Positions 42,303 to 52,752 of a stretch of DNA of 64,000 nucleotides are shown here, piece after piece (positions within the stretch are counted from its first letter, which is position 1; each line of letters opens with the position of its first letter). The notes below the pieces were generated by a model. The model was not told the origin of the DNA and searched no databases. It saw only the letters and a list, made by a program, of their open reading frames with translations. Made by a program: the position numbers and the translations under genes. The stretch comes from Treponema vincentii (lineage in GTDB: Bacteria > Spirochaetota > Spirochaetia > Treponematales > Treponemataceae), in the NCBI RefSeq assembly GCF_010365865.1, contig NZ_CP048020.1, positions 1,984,001-2,048,000 of the forward strand, read 5' to 3'.

Positions 42303-42999
42303 TTAACCGAAAATTTCAAGATACAACTGATAAATCGATTTTTGATGGGCTTCCCTCAGTTGTTCCGCATTCCCCTGCATGGCAATTGTTCCATTGCGTA
42401 GAAACGCAACATCGGTAAACACATGCTCAACATCCGTAACAAGATGTGTACTGATGATAATCGCACTGTTTTCCGTCCATGTTTTAATGATCGTTTTGAT
42501 AATTCTTTCACGAGCAACAGGATCCGTGCCTCCTAACGGCTCATCAAGCACGAACAGCTTTGCCGCCCGCGAAAATGTAAGCGTTAAATTCATCTTTTCG
42601 ATCATCCCCTTCGACATCGTTTTAATCGTCTGCTTTTGTTCAAGCTCCATAAATTCGAGCAATTCCAAAGCCTTATTCCGATCAAAGTCATCGAAAAAAT
42701 CCTGATAAAATTGAATAACATCAAGCGCAGTCATCCGCGGATATAAGCAGTTTCGATCGGGTAAAAAACGAAACCATACGCTTTGTCTCAAGCCCGATTG
42801 GTTGGCCGCACACTCGAATATCGCCCGATGTTGCATGCAACAACCCTGCAATAATCTTCAAGAAAGTTGTTTTGCCCGAACCGTTCGGGCCAAGCAATCC
42901 GAGTATCGAACCTTCTTCTATCGCTAAAGAAATACCGTTCAACACCGGCTTGGTAAAATAGGATTTTTTTACCGAATCTGCCTGTAAAATAATACTCAT
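42303..42999 (-). CDS. ABC transporter ATPase, frame broken at a T6/A6 run
   Basis: The first piece has LLGLGPNG-like ILGLLGPNGSGKTTFLKIIAG (Walker A); the second has MSKGMIEKMNLTLTFSRAAK (signature), LFVLDEPLGGTDPVARERII (Walker B) and IISTHLVTDVEHVF (H loop). They are in different frames. Deleting one base of the six-A run at 42763-42768 (plus strand) joins them through RMVSFLPDRNCLYPRMTALD into 232 codons, the normal size. It energises the adjacent permease. The next upstream gene is mnmE, in the same direction. Confidence 0.88.
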
Positions 43000-43014
43000 A
43001 TTGTAAACTCCCTC

Positions 43015-44385
43015 TTATTTGCCAACGCAAAAACCCGAAAATATTTTATCCAGAATATCGTCGGAGCGCACTTCGCCGGTAACGCTTCCGAGGGCATGCA
43101 CCGCCTCTTCCACATCCTGGATGACGGCATCGAGCGGATATCCGCTACGTCCTGCTTCAAGCGCGTGGCGTACAGCTTCAAGCGCGGCGGTTACCGCTTC
43201 CTTTTGCCGCTTCGTGCCGAGCGAGATGCCTGCGTCCTGCATCGGCAGTGCGGTATCCGCCGTAACCAGAGCGACAACCGTATCAATCAGCACATCGATA
43301 CCGACGCCCGTTTTCGAGCTCAACCTCACGGCGGGATACCGCTGCAAAGCCGCCGGCAATGGTTCCGTTTGCCCCTTATCCGCCTTGGTTTGCACGATAA
43401 TCAGCGGCACGGTATTCCGTTCGATAAACGCACTATCTTCTTCTGCCGGCGGCTTTGTGCCGTCAATTAAATACAGCACAATGTCGGCTGCCGATGCCAG
43501 CTCAACACTGCGTTGCACCCCTATCGCTTCGATTGTATCCTCCGTAGCGCGGAGCCCGGCGGTATCGAAAATATGCACAGGAATACCCTTAAAATCAAGT
43601 TCCGCTTCAAGCCAATCCCGCGTTGTGCCGTGAATATCCGACACAATAGCGCGGTCTTCTTTTAACAGCGCATTAAAAAGAGAAGACTTCCCTGCATTTG
43701 TTTTACCGGCAAGCACGAGGCGTACCCCCGCCTGATATATTTTTTCCGCTTGCCACGATGCGGCAAGTTGCTGCAATACCGAAAGCGGCTTTTTAAGAAG
43801 CGCTTCGTCAAAACTGTCTGCAATCGTTTCCTCATCTTCGGGATATTCAATTCCTACTTCAAGAGCAGCAAGCGCTGTCATTAAATCCGTTTTGATTGTT
43901 TCTATTTCGTGAAATACGGTGCCGGAGAGCCGGCCGGCTGCCTTTTGCTGCGCCGTATTTGTTTTTGAATCGATGATTTCCCGCACCGCTTCCGCACGGG
44001 TTAAATCCGCTTTACCGTGTATAAACGAGCGAAAGGTGAACTCGCCACGCTCCGCCGCACGAAAACCGTTTTTGATACAGAGCCGATAAATCGCTTTTAC
44101 GACCCCAGGCCCGCCGTGGCAGATAATTTCGACGGCATTTTCACCGGTATTGCTTTTCGGAGCGCGGTACACACAGAGCACTACCTCATCTATTTTGATA
44201 CCCTCATCGTGTATCCAGCCGTAAACGAGCGTATGCCCTTGTGACTGTAACAAAGCATTTGGACGGGAAAAAAAGCGAGAGATGAGCTCAATGCTCCGCG
44301 CCCCCGAAGTCCGCACAATACCGAGCGCCGCAGGAGCGAGAGCTGTTGCAATAGCGGCGATCTCATCATCAAGCGTATAATTCAA
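43015..44385 (-). CDS. mnmE: tRNA uridine-5-carboxymethylaminomethyl(34) synthesis GTPase MnmE
   Basis: 456 residues. N-terminal folate-binding domain (DEIAAIATALAPAALGIVRT, ICHGGPGVVKAIYR), G1 LAGKTNAGKSSLFNALL near 228, G2/G3 IHGTTRDWLEAE and IFDTAGLR, G4 QTKAD, and the C-terminal catalytic Cys in FCVGK. This is MnmE, which together with MnmG modifies wobble uridines in tRNA. It is followed by the ABC genes and preceded by adenylate kinase in the same direction with a 13-base gap. The gene is intact. Confidence 0.96.
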   Translation of the reverse strand: MNYTLDDEIAAIATALAPAALGIVRTSGARSIELISRFFSRPNALLQSQGHTLVYGWIHDEGIKIDEVVLCVYRAPKSNTGENAVEIICHGGPGVVKAIYRLCIKNGFRAAERGEFTFRSFIHGKADLTRAEAVREIIDSKTNTAQQKAAGRLSGTVFHEIETIKTDLMTALAALEVGIEYPEDEETIADSFDEALLKKPLSVLQQLAASWQAEKIYQAGVRLVLAGKTNAGKSSLFNALLKEDRAIVSDIHGTTRDWLEAELDFKGIPVHIFDTAGLRATEDTIEAIGVQRSVELASAADIVLYLIDGTKPPAEEDSAFIERNTVPLIIVQTKADKGQTEPLPAALQRYPAVRLSSKTGVGIDVLIDTVVALVTADTALPMQDAGISLGTKRQKEAVTAALEAVRHALEAGRSGYPLDAVIQDVEEAVHALGSVTGEVRSDDILDKIFSGFCVGK

Positions 44386-44398
44386 GCAACGGTATCCT

Positions 44399-45034
44399 TT
44401 AACGCTTAAGGGGGAAGAGTTTTATAAAATTATCCAAAATAACCGCCGGAGCGGGCTGTGCATCCAAGGTTATCAGGAGATGTTTATTTTGATAAAACTC
44501 AATTAGCGGAAAGGTTTGCTCGCGATAGGTTTCAAGCCGCTTTATGATCGCCTCTGTCCTATCATCCTCACGGATAATCAATGTCGTCCGGCAATTGTCG
44601 CACACACCCTCAATAAGGGGTTTCATAAACTCAATGTGAAAATTTTTACCGCACGAGGGGCATAGCCGCCTGCCCGATAAGCGTTTAATCACCGCTTCAT
44701 CCGAAATATCGAAATTGATAACAGCATCAAGACTACAAAAATCTTCCAATATTTCCGCCTGAGCAATCGTACGCGGGAATCCGTCTAAAATAAAACCGTT
44801 ACGAGCATCATCATGGGTAAGGCGTTCTTTTACCAAAGCAGCAGTCGTTTCATCATCAACAAGAGCGCCCGAATCGATAATCTTCTGAATTTTTTCTCCT
44901 AATGGGGTATGATTCTTGATAGCGACACGAAACATGGAACCCGTCGAGATATGGGGAATACTGTAATATTTTGCAGCATCCGACGCCAACGTTCCTTTTC
45001 CCGCACCCAGGGGACCTAAAAAAACCAATTTCAT
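44399..45034 (-). CDS. adk: Adenylate kinase with zinc-type LID
   Basis: 211 residues. P-loop VFLGPLGAGKGTLASD near 7-16, NMP-binding HISTGSMFRVAI, NGFILDGFPRTIAQAEIL and a LID domain with CPSCGKNF and CDNC, a four-cysteine structural zinc site as in Bacillus adenylate kinases. It interconverts ATP, ADP and AMP in the cytoplasm. Start ATG 45034 has GAGAGG before it. It lies between the ComFB-like gene and mnmE. Nothing unusual. Confidence 0.96.
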   Translation of the reverse strand: MKLVFLGPLGAGKGTLASDAAKYYSIPHISTGSMFRVAIKNHTPLGEKIQKIIDSGALVDDETTAALVKERLTHDDARNGFILDGFPRTIAQAEILEDFCSLDAVINFDISDEAVIKRLSGRRLCPSCGKNFHIEFMKPLIEGVCDNCRTTLIIREDDRTEAIIKRLETYREQTFPLIEFYQNKHLLITLDAQPAPAVILDNFIKLFPLKR

Positions 45035-45055
45035 ATATAACCTCTCGCGAAGTTT

Positions 45056-45745
45056 TTATGCCCTGCTAAAAAGGTATAAATCGGGTAAATTATGGCAGCT
45101 TTCCGCATCAAGCTCCCGTTTTACGCTTGCATCGCTCACCAAACCGAGTTTAAAATGGTAATGAATAGGATCGTACCCCTCACGTTCCGCATGAATATAA
45201 AAATTGAAAATCCGCTTTTCGCCTAATTCCGTCGCAAGAACGGGGAACGGCCAAAAGGTATACGTACCCGGCGTTTTTTTAGAAATAGTATACGGGTTAT
45301 CCCAAAGATGATTCATCTGAGCTACCAAAGCATCTTCCAAATATAAGGCAACGGGAAGATCGGAAATAGGAGAAAAAGTTTGTCCGTCTAAGATACGTCC
45401 CGTAATGGTAGGAAAATTAAATACATAACCGGAAGGCAGAACTTGCTCGGATGACGTATGGGAACGCTTTGTGCTAAGGACAGTTTTCATACCTTCAAAT
45501 GCCAATGTCGAAATATCGGCAAGAAGCTGATTTTTTTCCGACTGATCAATCTGCAAGAAATGTGCCATACCTCTACCGGAAGCCGTATACCGCGGTTTAA
45601 TCCGATTTAAAACAAAACAAACCGTATCCAGACGGCATTGCATACAATTACAGGTGAACCATGGTTCATTTTTTCCTTTTGCAGCATCAAAAACTTTATT
45701 CACTTCGTTGTATACGAAATCTTCCATAAGGTTATGTATTGTCAT
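45056..45745 (-). CDS. ComFB-like protein (late competence protein family)
   Basis: 229 residues. The N-terminal third matches the ComFB pattern: HNLMEDFVYNEVNKVFD, then CNCMQCRLDTVCFVLNRIKP and RYTASGRGMAHF (compare Y...G). The rest, about residues 95-229, is a beta-rich extension (GYVFNFPTITGRILDGQTFS, YIHAEREGYDPIHYHFKLGL) that is not part of the short ComFB proteins. Four cysteines in the CxCxxC-type cluster suggest metal binding. Single gene; role unknown outside Bacillus, where a link to motility or competence is suggested. Confidence 0.78.
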   Translation of the reverse strand: MTIHNLMEDFVYNEVNKVFDAAKGKNEPWFTCNCMQCRLDTVCFVLNRIKPRYTASGRGMAHFLQIDQSEKNQLLADISTLAFEGMKTVLSTKRSHTSSEQVLPSGYVFNFPTITGRILDGQTFSPISDLPVALYLEDALVAQMNHLWDNPYTISKKTPGTYTFWPFPVLATELGEKRIFNFYIHAEREGYDPIHYHFKLGLVSDASVKRELDAESCHNLPDLYLFSRA

Positions 45746-45837
45746 TACGAAAGCTCCTGTTTAATTAGTGTAGCGTAACATTATAGATTTTGCAAGCTTC
45801 TATATAAAGTATTATCGACAGTTTTTATAATAGCTTT

Positions 45838-47139
45838 TTACAGCTGTCTTAGACTGATTCCTATCACAAGCCCCACAGCAATCATTGCAGTCCATAAAGA
45901 AGACCCGCCATACGATAGAAATAAAAGCGGAATACCGGTTATCGGCATAAACCCCATAACCATTCCGATATTTACAATAAAATGAAAAAATAACATACCG
46001 ACAACACCGGAAGCGATGAGCTTACCGAATAAATCATTTGTCTTTTTAATGATAAGAAATATCCGCAAAAAAATGATTGCATAAAGCGCAAAAACCAAAA
46101 GCCCGCCGAGAAACCCCCACTCTTCCGATAAAATACTGAAAATAAAATCGGTGCTCTGTTCAGGCAAAAAACGATAATGGCTTTGCGTTCCTTTTAGGAA
46201 ACCTAAACCGGCTCGCCCCCCCGAACCGATTGCCGTCATCGATTGGAGAATATGCCAACCGGCTCCCAACGGATCGCTATTAGGATCCAGAAAGATAATC
46301 AACCGTTTCATCTGGTAATCCTGTAATTTTCTGCTCCCGACCAATGCGCCGGATAAGGAGACGGCAATAATGCCTAATACATACCCAATCCAGTAATAAT
46401 ACCGCTTTTTTAACAAAAGATATCCAATTGCGGCAATAATCCCTGCCCCGACAACAGAAAAGATAAGCAACAATGTAATATTTTTATTACCTAATACTTT
46501 AACCGCAAGAGAGTATCTATGTAAAATAGTCCGTTCCCAAAGAGGCAGGAGTGTAAAAATAAGTGTACAGACTGTTGTACCTAATAAGCCAAACACATAC
46601 CGCAACGGGAAGCCGGCTATAAAGCACATGATCAAAAAAATAGGAAGATATACGGACGCTGTTCCAAGATCGGGCTGCAGTAGTATCAACCCCATCGGTA
46701 TGAACATAATAACCGCAGCCTTTACAAATCGGCGAAGTTCCGGCTCATTCTGAGATCTTGACAGATACCATGCGAGAAATAAAATATAAATAATTTTTGT
46801 AAACTCGGAGACTTGTATACCGAAGTCTCCAATTCCAATCCAACTCCGGGCTCCTTTAACACTTTTTCCGAACAGTCTTGTATACACCAATAATAACATC
46901 GTGATAATATAGATCAATAAAGTACGATCAGCAATTTTAGTATAATCATATACCGCTACCGCAAACAGTAAAATCAATCCCGATACTACCCAAATAAGCT
47001 GTTTAATATATTCATGCGAAACTGATATGCCATCGGAATTAACTCCGGAGGAATAGATAAAGAGAATGCCAATAACCGACAAGCCGATCACAGCTAAAAA
47101 AAGTACATAATCAAAATTAGTAACATGTCTCAGATTCAT
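45838..47139 (-). CDS. rodA: Rod shape-determining SEDS glycosyltransferase RodA
   Basis: 433 residues with ten membrane segments and the SEDS family motifs: ARSWIGIGDFGIQVSEFTKI, LLQPDLGTASVYLPIF, GSGGRAGLGFLKGTQSHYRF and FLPEQSTDFIFSILSEEWGF, ending in PLLFLSYGGSSLWTAMIAVG. RodA polymerises peptidoglycan glycan strands in the elongasome with PBP2. It overlaps the PBP2 gene by four bases, so translation is coupled. It is longer than E. coli RodA by about 60 residues, as an inserted stretch between membrane segments (LLKKRYYYWIGYV). Confidence 0.95.
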   Translation of the reverse strand: MNLRHVTNFDYVLFLAVIGLSVIGILFIYSSGVNSDGISVSHEYIKQLIWVVSGLILLFAVAVYDYTKIADRTLLIYIITMLLLVYTRLFGKSVKGARSWIGIGDFGIQVSEFTKIIYILFLAWYLSRSQNEPELRRFVKAAVIMFIPMGLILLQPDLGTASVYLPIFLIMCFIAGFPLRYVFGLLGTTVCTLIFTLLPLWERTILHRYSLAVKVLGNKNITLLLIFSVVGAGIIAAIGYLLLKKRYYYWIGYVLGIIAVSLSGALVGSRKLQDYQMKRLIIFLDPNSDPLGAGWHILQSMTAIGSGGRAGLGFLKGTQSHYRFLPEQSTDFIFSILSEEWGFLGGLLVFALYAIIFLRIFLIIKKTNDLFGKLIASGVVGMLFFHFIVNIGMVMGFMPITGIPLLFLSYGGSSLWTAMIAVGLVIGISLRQL

Positions 47140-48989
47140 TCTTGCCTTACCCTTACAGCCGGTAAAAAACTCTTACCACCAAGAGCTTCGAGTGCTTCTT
47201 CATACGTTTGGTCTGCAAAGACACCCTGAAAGATAATATTCGTAGCATAGGGTGCCCACCATTCCCATTTATTCTGCGCTTCAACCAATACAACTACTAC
47301 AACGGCGTCTTCTGCCGGGGCATTGTATAGCCCATAAGCCGCCATCCATGAATGCCATCGATCGGAAAAACCTACTTCTGCGGTGCCGGTCTTCCCAGCA
47401 AGTTGTACAATTTTATTACGCATTGGGTATTGAGCCGTTCCGTCCGTAATGGTGTACCGCATATCAGCTCGCACCTGAGCGAATACATCTGAAGGAATAT
47501 CACTTTGCCGTAATACCTCCGGCTTTTTTTCGTAAATAAGTTCGTTAGTACCGGGTGCTCTGACTTCTTTTAACAAATGCGGTTTATAAATCACACCATC
47601 GTTGACAACCATTGCGACCATATTCGCAACTTGTAACGGGGAAGCGAGCATAAATCCTTGTCCGATAGCCATATTCATCGTATCCCCGCCAAGCCATTTT
47701 TCATGGAATTGTCGTTCTTTCCATACAGGGTTGGGCACTTGGCCGATTGCTTGGCTCGGTAAATCGATTTCAGCAGACTTACCGTACCCAAAGTCGCGAA
47801 CATGATCGACCATCTTATCAATACCGAGGTTATCGCGGCATACCGTCCAATAATAAATATCGCAAGACTGTGCGAGGGCATTCTTCAAATCGAGATATCC
47901 ATGTCCGGAACGTTGATGGCAACGAAATAAGTGGTTACCATATTCTATTTTACCGACACATTGTACTTTTTTGTCCGGAGGAAATGCCTTTTCCGCCAGA
48001 ATCGCAGTAGACATCGCAATTTTAAATGTTGAAGCGGGAGGATAGCTTGCATTAACAGCCCTGTTCAATAGTGGATTGCGGGGATCATGCAGCACCTGTA
48101 CATACATCTCATTTCCATTATCATTCAAAAAAAGATTGGAATCAAAAGACGGATACGAAACAAGCGCAAGAATTTCTCCTGTTGCAGGCTTCAGTACCAC
48201 GGCAGCTCCAATACGTTGACCAAGCGCGTTTTCCGCAAGCTTTTGAATTTTTCGATCGATCGTTAAAATAAGATTATTACCCGTCTTAGGAGGAATAAGA
48301 GCCGTATTGTTTTCAATTAACCGCCCTCTTGCATCAACTGTACGGTATTCACTACCGTCTTCCCCGCGCAACCACTCATCATAATATTTTTCGATGCCAG
48401 CCTTACCGATTGAAGTATTCGCGGTGTAGCCCTTGTTATAGAAAGTCTTAAGTTCTTCTTTTGTTATATCACCGACATAGCCGAGAATATGGGAAAATGA
48501 TCCTGTTTCTACATAGTTGCGCACCGGCTTTGAATGCCACGAAACACCCGGCAACTCATCGATATTTTCTGCAAGCGAAGTAATAACTTCATACGGAAGA
48601 TTAGACCGTATCTCGACACTCTGAAAAGAGCTGCGCTTCGCCGGCAATTTCCTTTCAATCTCTGCAACGGGAATTCGTAGAATATTTGCAAGGCGAGCGA
48701 TAACCGTCGAAAATGCCTTTTTCGGAATTTCTCCCGGTGTTACCGATACGGCAAAGGTGTTGGTATTGAGCACCAGCGGGACATTTGCATTACGGTCAAA
48801 GATTTCTCCACGCTGTGCAGAAATACGTTCAGAACGTTGGGATATTGTTTGAGACTGTTTCCTAAACTGATCACCGTGAATGATCTGCATCGAAAACAAC
48901 CGAAAAAGATATATCACTAAAATACAGAAAACAAAGGCAGTAAAAAACTTCAGCCGTCTATCAACTTGTTGAAAATCTTGCTCATACAT
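47136..48989 (-). CDS. mrdA: Penicillin-binding protein 2 (elongasome transpeptidase)
   Basis: 617 residues. Membrane anchor LKFFTAFVFCILVIYLFRLF, pedestal with SERISAQRGEIFDRNANVPL, and a transpeptidase domain with active-site ASTFK near 321, AQSCDIYYW as the second motif (SxD/N), and KTGTAEVGF as KTG near 533. It crosslinks peptidoglycan for cylindrical growth together with RodA and MreBCD. Gene order mreB, mreC, mreD, mrdA, rodA is the classical one. Start ATG 48989 is six bases after the mreD stop. Confidence 0.95.
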   Translation of the reverse strand: MYEQDFQQVDRRLKFFTAFVFCILVIYLFRLFSMQIIHGDQFRKQSQTISQRSERISAQRGEIFDRNANVPLVLNTNTFAVSVTPGEIPKKAFSTVIARLANILRIPVAEIERKLPAKRSSFQSVEIRSNLPYEVITSLAENIDELPGVSWHSKPVRNYVETGSFSHILGYVGDITKEELKTFYNKGYTANTSIGKAGIEKYYDEWLRGEDGSEYRTVDARGRLIENNTALIPPKTGNNLILTIDRKIQKLAENALGQRIGAAVVLKPATGEILALVSYPSFDSNLFLNDNGNEMYVQVLHDPRNPLLNRAVNASYPPASTFKIAMSTAILAEKAFPPDKKVQCVGKIEYGNHLFRCHQRSGHGYLDLKNALAQSCDIYYWTVCRDNLGIDKMVDHVRDFGYGKSAEIDLPSQAIGQVPNPVWKERQFHEKWLGGDTMNMAIGQGFMLASPLQVANMVAMVVNDGVIYKPHLLKEVRAPGTNELIYEKKPEVLRQSDIPSDVFAQVRADMRYTITDGTAQYPMRNKIVQLAGKTGTAEVGFSDRWHSWMAAYGLYNAPAEDAVVVVVLVEAQNKWEWWAPYATNIIFQGVFADQTYEEALEALGGKSFLPAVRVRQE

Positions 48990-48994
48990 GGAAT

Positions 48995-49495
48995 TCAGAG
49001 CTTCCTTATTTCAAATGCATTCGGAAATAAACCGAGCAACATAAATAACGGCGGCGAACAAAGGCTGTTTTCTGCAACTTCAATCCAAAAGGGAACTGCA
49101 AGCAGATTATAAACCTGAATACTTTGACCGAACAGCACACGTAACACTAATAAAATTCCCGCCTTTAAAAACGTTGCCGAAAGACCGAGTATAAGTGGAA
49201 AAAAGAAGCGCCGCACATTGTATTTCCCATACAGCATACCATAAAGAAATCCGAGTACGGTAAATACAAATGAATGGAGCCCCATCGGCGCCAATGAAAG
49301 GAAATCAAAAATGAGTCCGGAAAAAAAACCTGCTGTAATACCGGCAGCAGTACCGTTATACAGCGCGATATACACTACTAGAATTAAAATTAAATCCGGT
49401 AATGCCGGCAATAACTGAATATGAGACAAAATAGCTGTTCCAAACACACCGAGTAAAAAGGCTGCCGCAACCGTCCACAGAATAACTTTTCTCAC
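48995..49495 (-). CDS. mreD: Rod shape-determining protein MreD
   Basis: 166 residues, five or six membrane segments (LWTVAAAFLLGVFGTAILSH, GTAAGITAGFFSGLIFDFL, SLAPMGLHSFVFTVLGFLYG). The D-F-L-S-x-x-P-x-G-x-H motif is typical of MreD. It is an inner-membrane member of the elongasome. The gene overlaps mreC by four bases. Nothing unusual. Confidence 0.93.
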   Translation of the reverse strand: MRKVILWTVAAAFLLGVFGTAILSHIQLLPALPDLILILVVYIALYNGTAAGITAGFFSGLIFDFLSLAPMGLHSFVFTVLGFLYGMLYGKYNVRRFFFPLILGLSATFLKAGILLVLRVLFGQSIQVYNLLAVPFWIEVAENSLCSPPLFMLLGLFPNAFEIRKL

Positions 49496-50355
49496 TGCAC
49501 CGCCTCCTCATCAGAACTCGATAAGATTAACACAAATACATAATCGAGCCGGGAGAAATCGATAATCGGCTGCACTGCTAACTCTAGATAGGATTCGTAA
49601 TCATGCACCTTAATACCGGTCACAATACCGATAGGACTGCCTTTAGGGAACAGATTATTCTCCCCCGAAGCGAGAATTCTATCGCCGATGGCAATTTCGT
49701 CTTTTGCCCGCTTTTGCACATACTTCATAATAAGCGGGAGCTCAGCAGTACCCTGTCCGTTAATCAAACCCCGATGTTTCGTCGTTTGGATGGAGGCTGC
49801 AACATAACACTGATAATCATATATCGGGATGATCATACTGCTGTCGCGGCCGGTTTGTACGATTTTTCCCACCAAGCCGACATTGCTGCCTTGGAATGCC
49901 AATACCGGCATATTTTTGCGCACACCGTGCTTTGTTCCGCGGTTGATGATAATACCGGAGTAGAGATTATCAGGGTCAAATCCGACAACCTGCGCCGGAA
50001 TATTTTTATAGGCGATCATGTCCGCAAAGCCGAGTAATTCCTTTAACTCCTTGTTTTCGCGGCGTATATCAGCATTTGATCGCTGCAAAAGCTCATAATC
50101 TTTAAGTTTCTCGCTCAACGCCACATATTTTGAACGCAGCTCTGCAAGCTCTCGCACAGCCGAGACCGCATCCGTTACAAATGTAGACACCGAATGAACG
50201 GCATTCTCCGTCCCAGCCGCAACCGAAAAGCCGACCGATTTAAAATCGACGATAAATCGGCCTCCGGAGAACGTCAATAACACTGAAGATATGATAAGCA
50301 GTAGGATCAGCAAAAAGATATCAAGCTTTACCTTAAATGAAAATTTTCTTCTCAT
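49492..50355 (-). CDS. mreC: Rod shape-determining protein MreC
   Basis: 287 residues. Short cytoplasmic N-terminus, one membrane segment (LDIFLLILLLIISSVLLTFS), a coiled coil (ELAELRSKYVALSEKLKDYE) and two beta domains with AQVVGFDPDNLYSGIIINRG and GLVGKIVQTGRDSSMIIPIY, all typical of MreC. It links MreB to PBP2 in the periplasm. It lies four bases downstream of mreB and overlaps mreD. Nothing unusual. Confidence 0.95.
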   Translation of the reverse strand: MRRKFSFKVKLDIFLLILLLIISSVLLTFSGGRFIVDFKSVGFSVAAGTENAVHSVSTFVTDAVSAVRELAELRSKYVALSEKLKDYELLQRSNADIRRENKELKELLGFADMIAYKNIPAQVVGFDPDNLYSGIIINRGTKHGVRKNMPVLAFQGSNVGLVGKIVQTGRDSSMIIPIYDYQCYVAASIQTTKHRGLINGQGTAELPLIMKYVQKRAKDEIAIGDRILASGENNLFPKGSPIGIVTGIKVHDYESYLELAVQPIIDFSRLDYVFVLILSSSDEEAVQ

Positions 50356-50359
50356 TATA

Positions 50360-51394
50360 TTAGCGGTTTAAGCTCTCATATAAACTGCGGTTTCCCGACA
50401 TATCCTTATACACGTCATAGTATAAACCTGCGCCGATAGCCACACAGTCCATAGGATTTTCCGCAAGAATAACCGGAACGTGCGTTTCCTTAGAGATGAG
50501 CTTAGGTAAACCCTTCAGCAAAGAACCCCCTCCAGTCATAACGATCCCCCGCTCTACAATGTCAGCGGCCAGTTCCGGCGGTGTTTGTGCAAGGGTCGTT
50601 TTTATCTCTTCTACAATTTGAGTAATCGGTTCCCTCAATGCCTCGCGCACCTCAACCGAATCGATTTCGAGGCGACGGGGAAGTCCGGTAATTGCATCGG
50701 TTCCTTTAATTTCTACCCGTTCCATATTCTTTTCAGGGAATGCATTACCGATTTCAATTTTAAGGCGCTCGGCAGTCTGTTCTCCGATGATAAGGTTGTG
50801 CACAGAGCGGATATGCTTAATGATGGCCTGATCGAATTCATCGCCGCCGACACGGATGGCATTGGTAACGACCATACCGAGCAGCGAAATAACCGATACT
50901 TCCGTTGTACCGCCGCCGATATCACATACCATATTACCGGCAGGTTCGGTAATTGGAATATTGGCGCCGATAGCCGCTGCGAGCGATTCTTCAAGCACTT
51001 CAACGCTACCCGCACCCGCTTTTAGAGCACTTTCATGCACGGCGCTGCTTTCCACATCGGTGATGCAGCTCGGAATTCCGATAACCATACGCGGCTTAAT
51101 GAGCCTATGTCGTGGTAATATCTTGGAAATAAAATACCGGATCATTTTTTCCGTCGTATCTTTATCTGCAATAACACCGTCTTTGAGCGGCCGTATTGCG
51201 ATGATATTTCCCGGTGTTCTCCACAGCATCCGTTTAGCCTCGGCACCAACCGCCACGACCGATTTTGTTCCGCGTTCTACGGCAACAACCGAAGGTTCAT
51301 TAACAACAATCCCCTTCCCCTTTATATAGATAATAGTATTACAGGTTCCTAAATCAATACCTATATCGGCAGAAAATCTTTTAAAAAAGCCCAT
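50360..51394 (-). CDS. mreB: Rod shape-determining actin homologue MreB
   Basis: 344 residues. Actin-fold motifs: phosphate 1 [18 protein letters not shown], connect 1 [11 protein letters not shown], phosphate 2 [16 protein letters not shown] and adenosine [17 protein letters not shown]. It begins [17 protein letters not shown]. MreB filaments direct the elongasome at the inner membrane. It follows the TPR gene with a 16-base gap and starts the mreBCD-mrdA-rodA operon. Confidence 0.97.
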   Translation of the reverse strand: MGFFKRFSADIGIDLGTCNTIIYIKGKGIVVNEPSVVAVERGTKSVVAVGAEAKRMLWRTPGNIIAIRPLKDGVIADKDTTEKMIRYFISKILPRHRLIKPRMVIGIPSCITDVESSAVHESALKAGAGSVEVLEESLAAAIGANIPITEPAGNMVCDIGGGTTEVSVISLLGMVVTNAIRVGGDEFDQAIIKHIRSVHNLIIGEQTAERLKIEIGNAFPEKNMERVEIKGTDAITGLPRRLEIDSVEVREALREPITQIVEEIKTTLAQTPPELAADIVERGIVMTGGGSLLKGLPKLISKETHVPVILAENPMDCVAIGAGLYYDVYKDMSGNRSLYESLNR

Positions 51395-51410
51395 ACCCCG
51401 AACGTTCCTC

Positions 51411-52343
51411 CTATTTTATATTCAATTTTGCACGCGTTTCCGCATGTATGGGATTAAGTCGTATCGCAGAGCGCCACTCATACCGCGCCTTAATCATATC
51501 ACCCTGCATCTCATGTATCAGCCCGATACCGTAATGAGCATCCGCAGAGTTCACGTCTTTTTCAAGTACAAGCTTGAACTGCGCCAAAGCCTCTTCCGGT
51601 TTATTCTCCTCTAAAAAGAGCAATCCAAGCTGATTTCTGCACCGCACTTCCAACGCAGCATTACCGGTCTTTTTAATTGTTTCAAAAAGATAGAGCTTTG
51701 CATTCGGTATATCGCCCTTTTTTTTATAATTTTCCGCTACGGCATATAATACGAAGTCGGAAGGGTTTGTCGCAAGCGCTTGTGTAAACGCTTCTATCGC
51801 CTTATCGGTATCGCCTAATAAAGAGGCAGCCATACCGCGAAACTCCGATAAATCGCTCGCCTCGATACCGCCCGCATAGGCCTCATCCAAGTATTTTACG
51901 GCGAGATCGGCATAGTAGTAGCCTTGTTGATAATATGCCTTTCCGAGCACATACGCAATCTTAGGAATATCCTTATCTTTAGTCAAATAAAGTGCACGGC
52001 GCAAGTGTACAACAGCTGCTGTAAGATAATCCGCACCAATGGATAAATCAGTCTGCTCGGCAAAAAGGTAATACGCCGCAAAACCGTGCAATGCAAGCGC
52101 AGTTCCATCCATCGGGCGCTTCTCTAAAATTTGAGCGGTTTCAGCATATACTCCCGCATAATCTTTATTTTCCCAATGGGTATACACCGTATGCATCGAT
52201 GGCACACGGAAATAGCGCGCCCTATAGACAGTAAAAAAGAAAAGAGCTCCCGCAACGATAAGCGCAACGCACAAAAAAAGAACGACATATCTTCCGATAT
52301 GCGGTTTTGAGGAATACTGTGTCTTACCGTCGTACCTTTTCAT
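51411..52343 (-). CDS. Membrane-anchored TPR protein
   Basis: 310 residues. A single N-terminal membrane segment ([20 protein letters not shown]) is followed by tetratricopeptide repeats: [59 protein letters not shown] and [30 protein letters not shown]. It is thus an inner-membrane scaffold facing the periplasm. Its constant place between RNase P RNA and mreB in treponemes suggests a role in cell-wall assembly. No enzyme domain is seen. Confidence 0.85.
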   Translation of the reverse strand: MKRYDGKTQYSSKPHIGRYVVLFLCVALIVAGALFFFTVYRARYFRVPSMHTVYTHWENKDYAGVYAETAQILEKRPMDGTALALHGFAAYYLFAEQTDLSIGADYLTAAVVHLRRALYLTKDKDIPKIAYVLGKAYYQQGYYYADLAVKYLDEAYAGGIEASDLSEFRGMAASLLGDTDKAIEAFTQALATNPSDFVLYAVAENYKKKGDIPNAKLYLFETIKKTGNAALEVRCRNQLGLLFLEENKPEEALAQFKLVLEKDVNSADAHYGIGLIHEMQGDMIKARYEWRSAIRLNPIHAETRAKLNIK

Positions 52344-52396
52344 ACGTTTCTAATTAATATCCTTTCATACAGAGATACTCCGTATAAATAAAAAAT

Positions 52397-52733
52397 AGAG
52401 AGCCATAAGCCGGATTCTGTCTGCGGACAGGGTAACCATCTATCTTATTCCTGCATTACTACAGTAATTTCCGCAATCAACCCGTAAATAAAGGATCGGA
52501 TATCCTTTACTATTCAATTTTGCTCCTGATGAGGCTTGCACTGCCGCTCCGTTACCGGAGGCGCGGTGGGCTCTTACCCCGCCTTTTCACCCTTACCGTT
52601 TTACCGGCGGTTTATTTTCTGTTGCGCTGTCTGTCGCCTGTATTTTACAATACAAGTGCCCGGCCGTTAACCGGCATCATTTCCGAAGGAGTCCGGACTT
52701 TCCTCCGTATACCACGGCGGTTACCGGCTCTCT
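52397..52733 (-). ncRNA. rnpB: RNase P RNA (type A)
   Basis: On the minus strand the 337-base segment starts AGAGAGCC and ends GGCTCTCT, which pair as helix P1. It contains the universal GAGGAAAGTCCGGACTCC near the 5' end, GGTAAGGGTGAAAAGGCGGG then TAAGAGCCCACCG, AGGAGCAAAATTGAATAG and, near the 3' end, GATAGATGGTTACCC and ACAGAATCCGGCTTAT. These are the conserved CR-I, CR-II/III and CR-V blocks of bacterial RNase P RNA, which matures tRNA 5' ends. TTTTTTATTT follows the 3' end. Confidence 0.96.
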
Positions 52734-52752
52734 ATCCTTTTATACCAGTAAT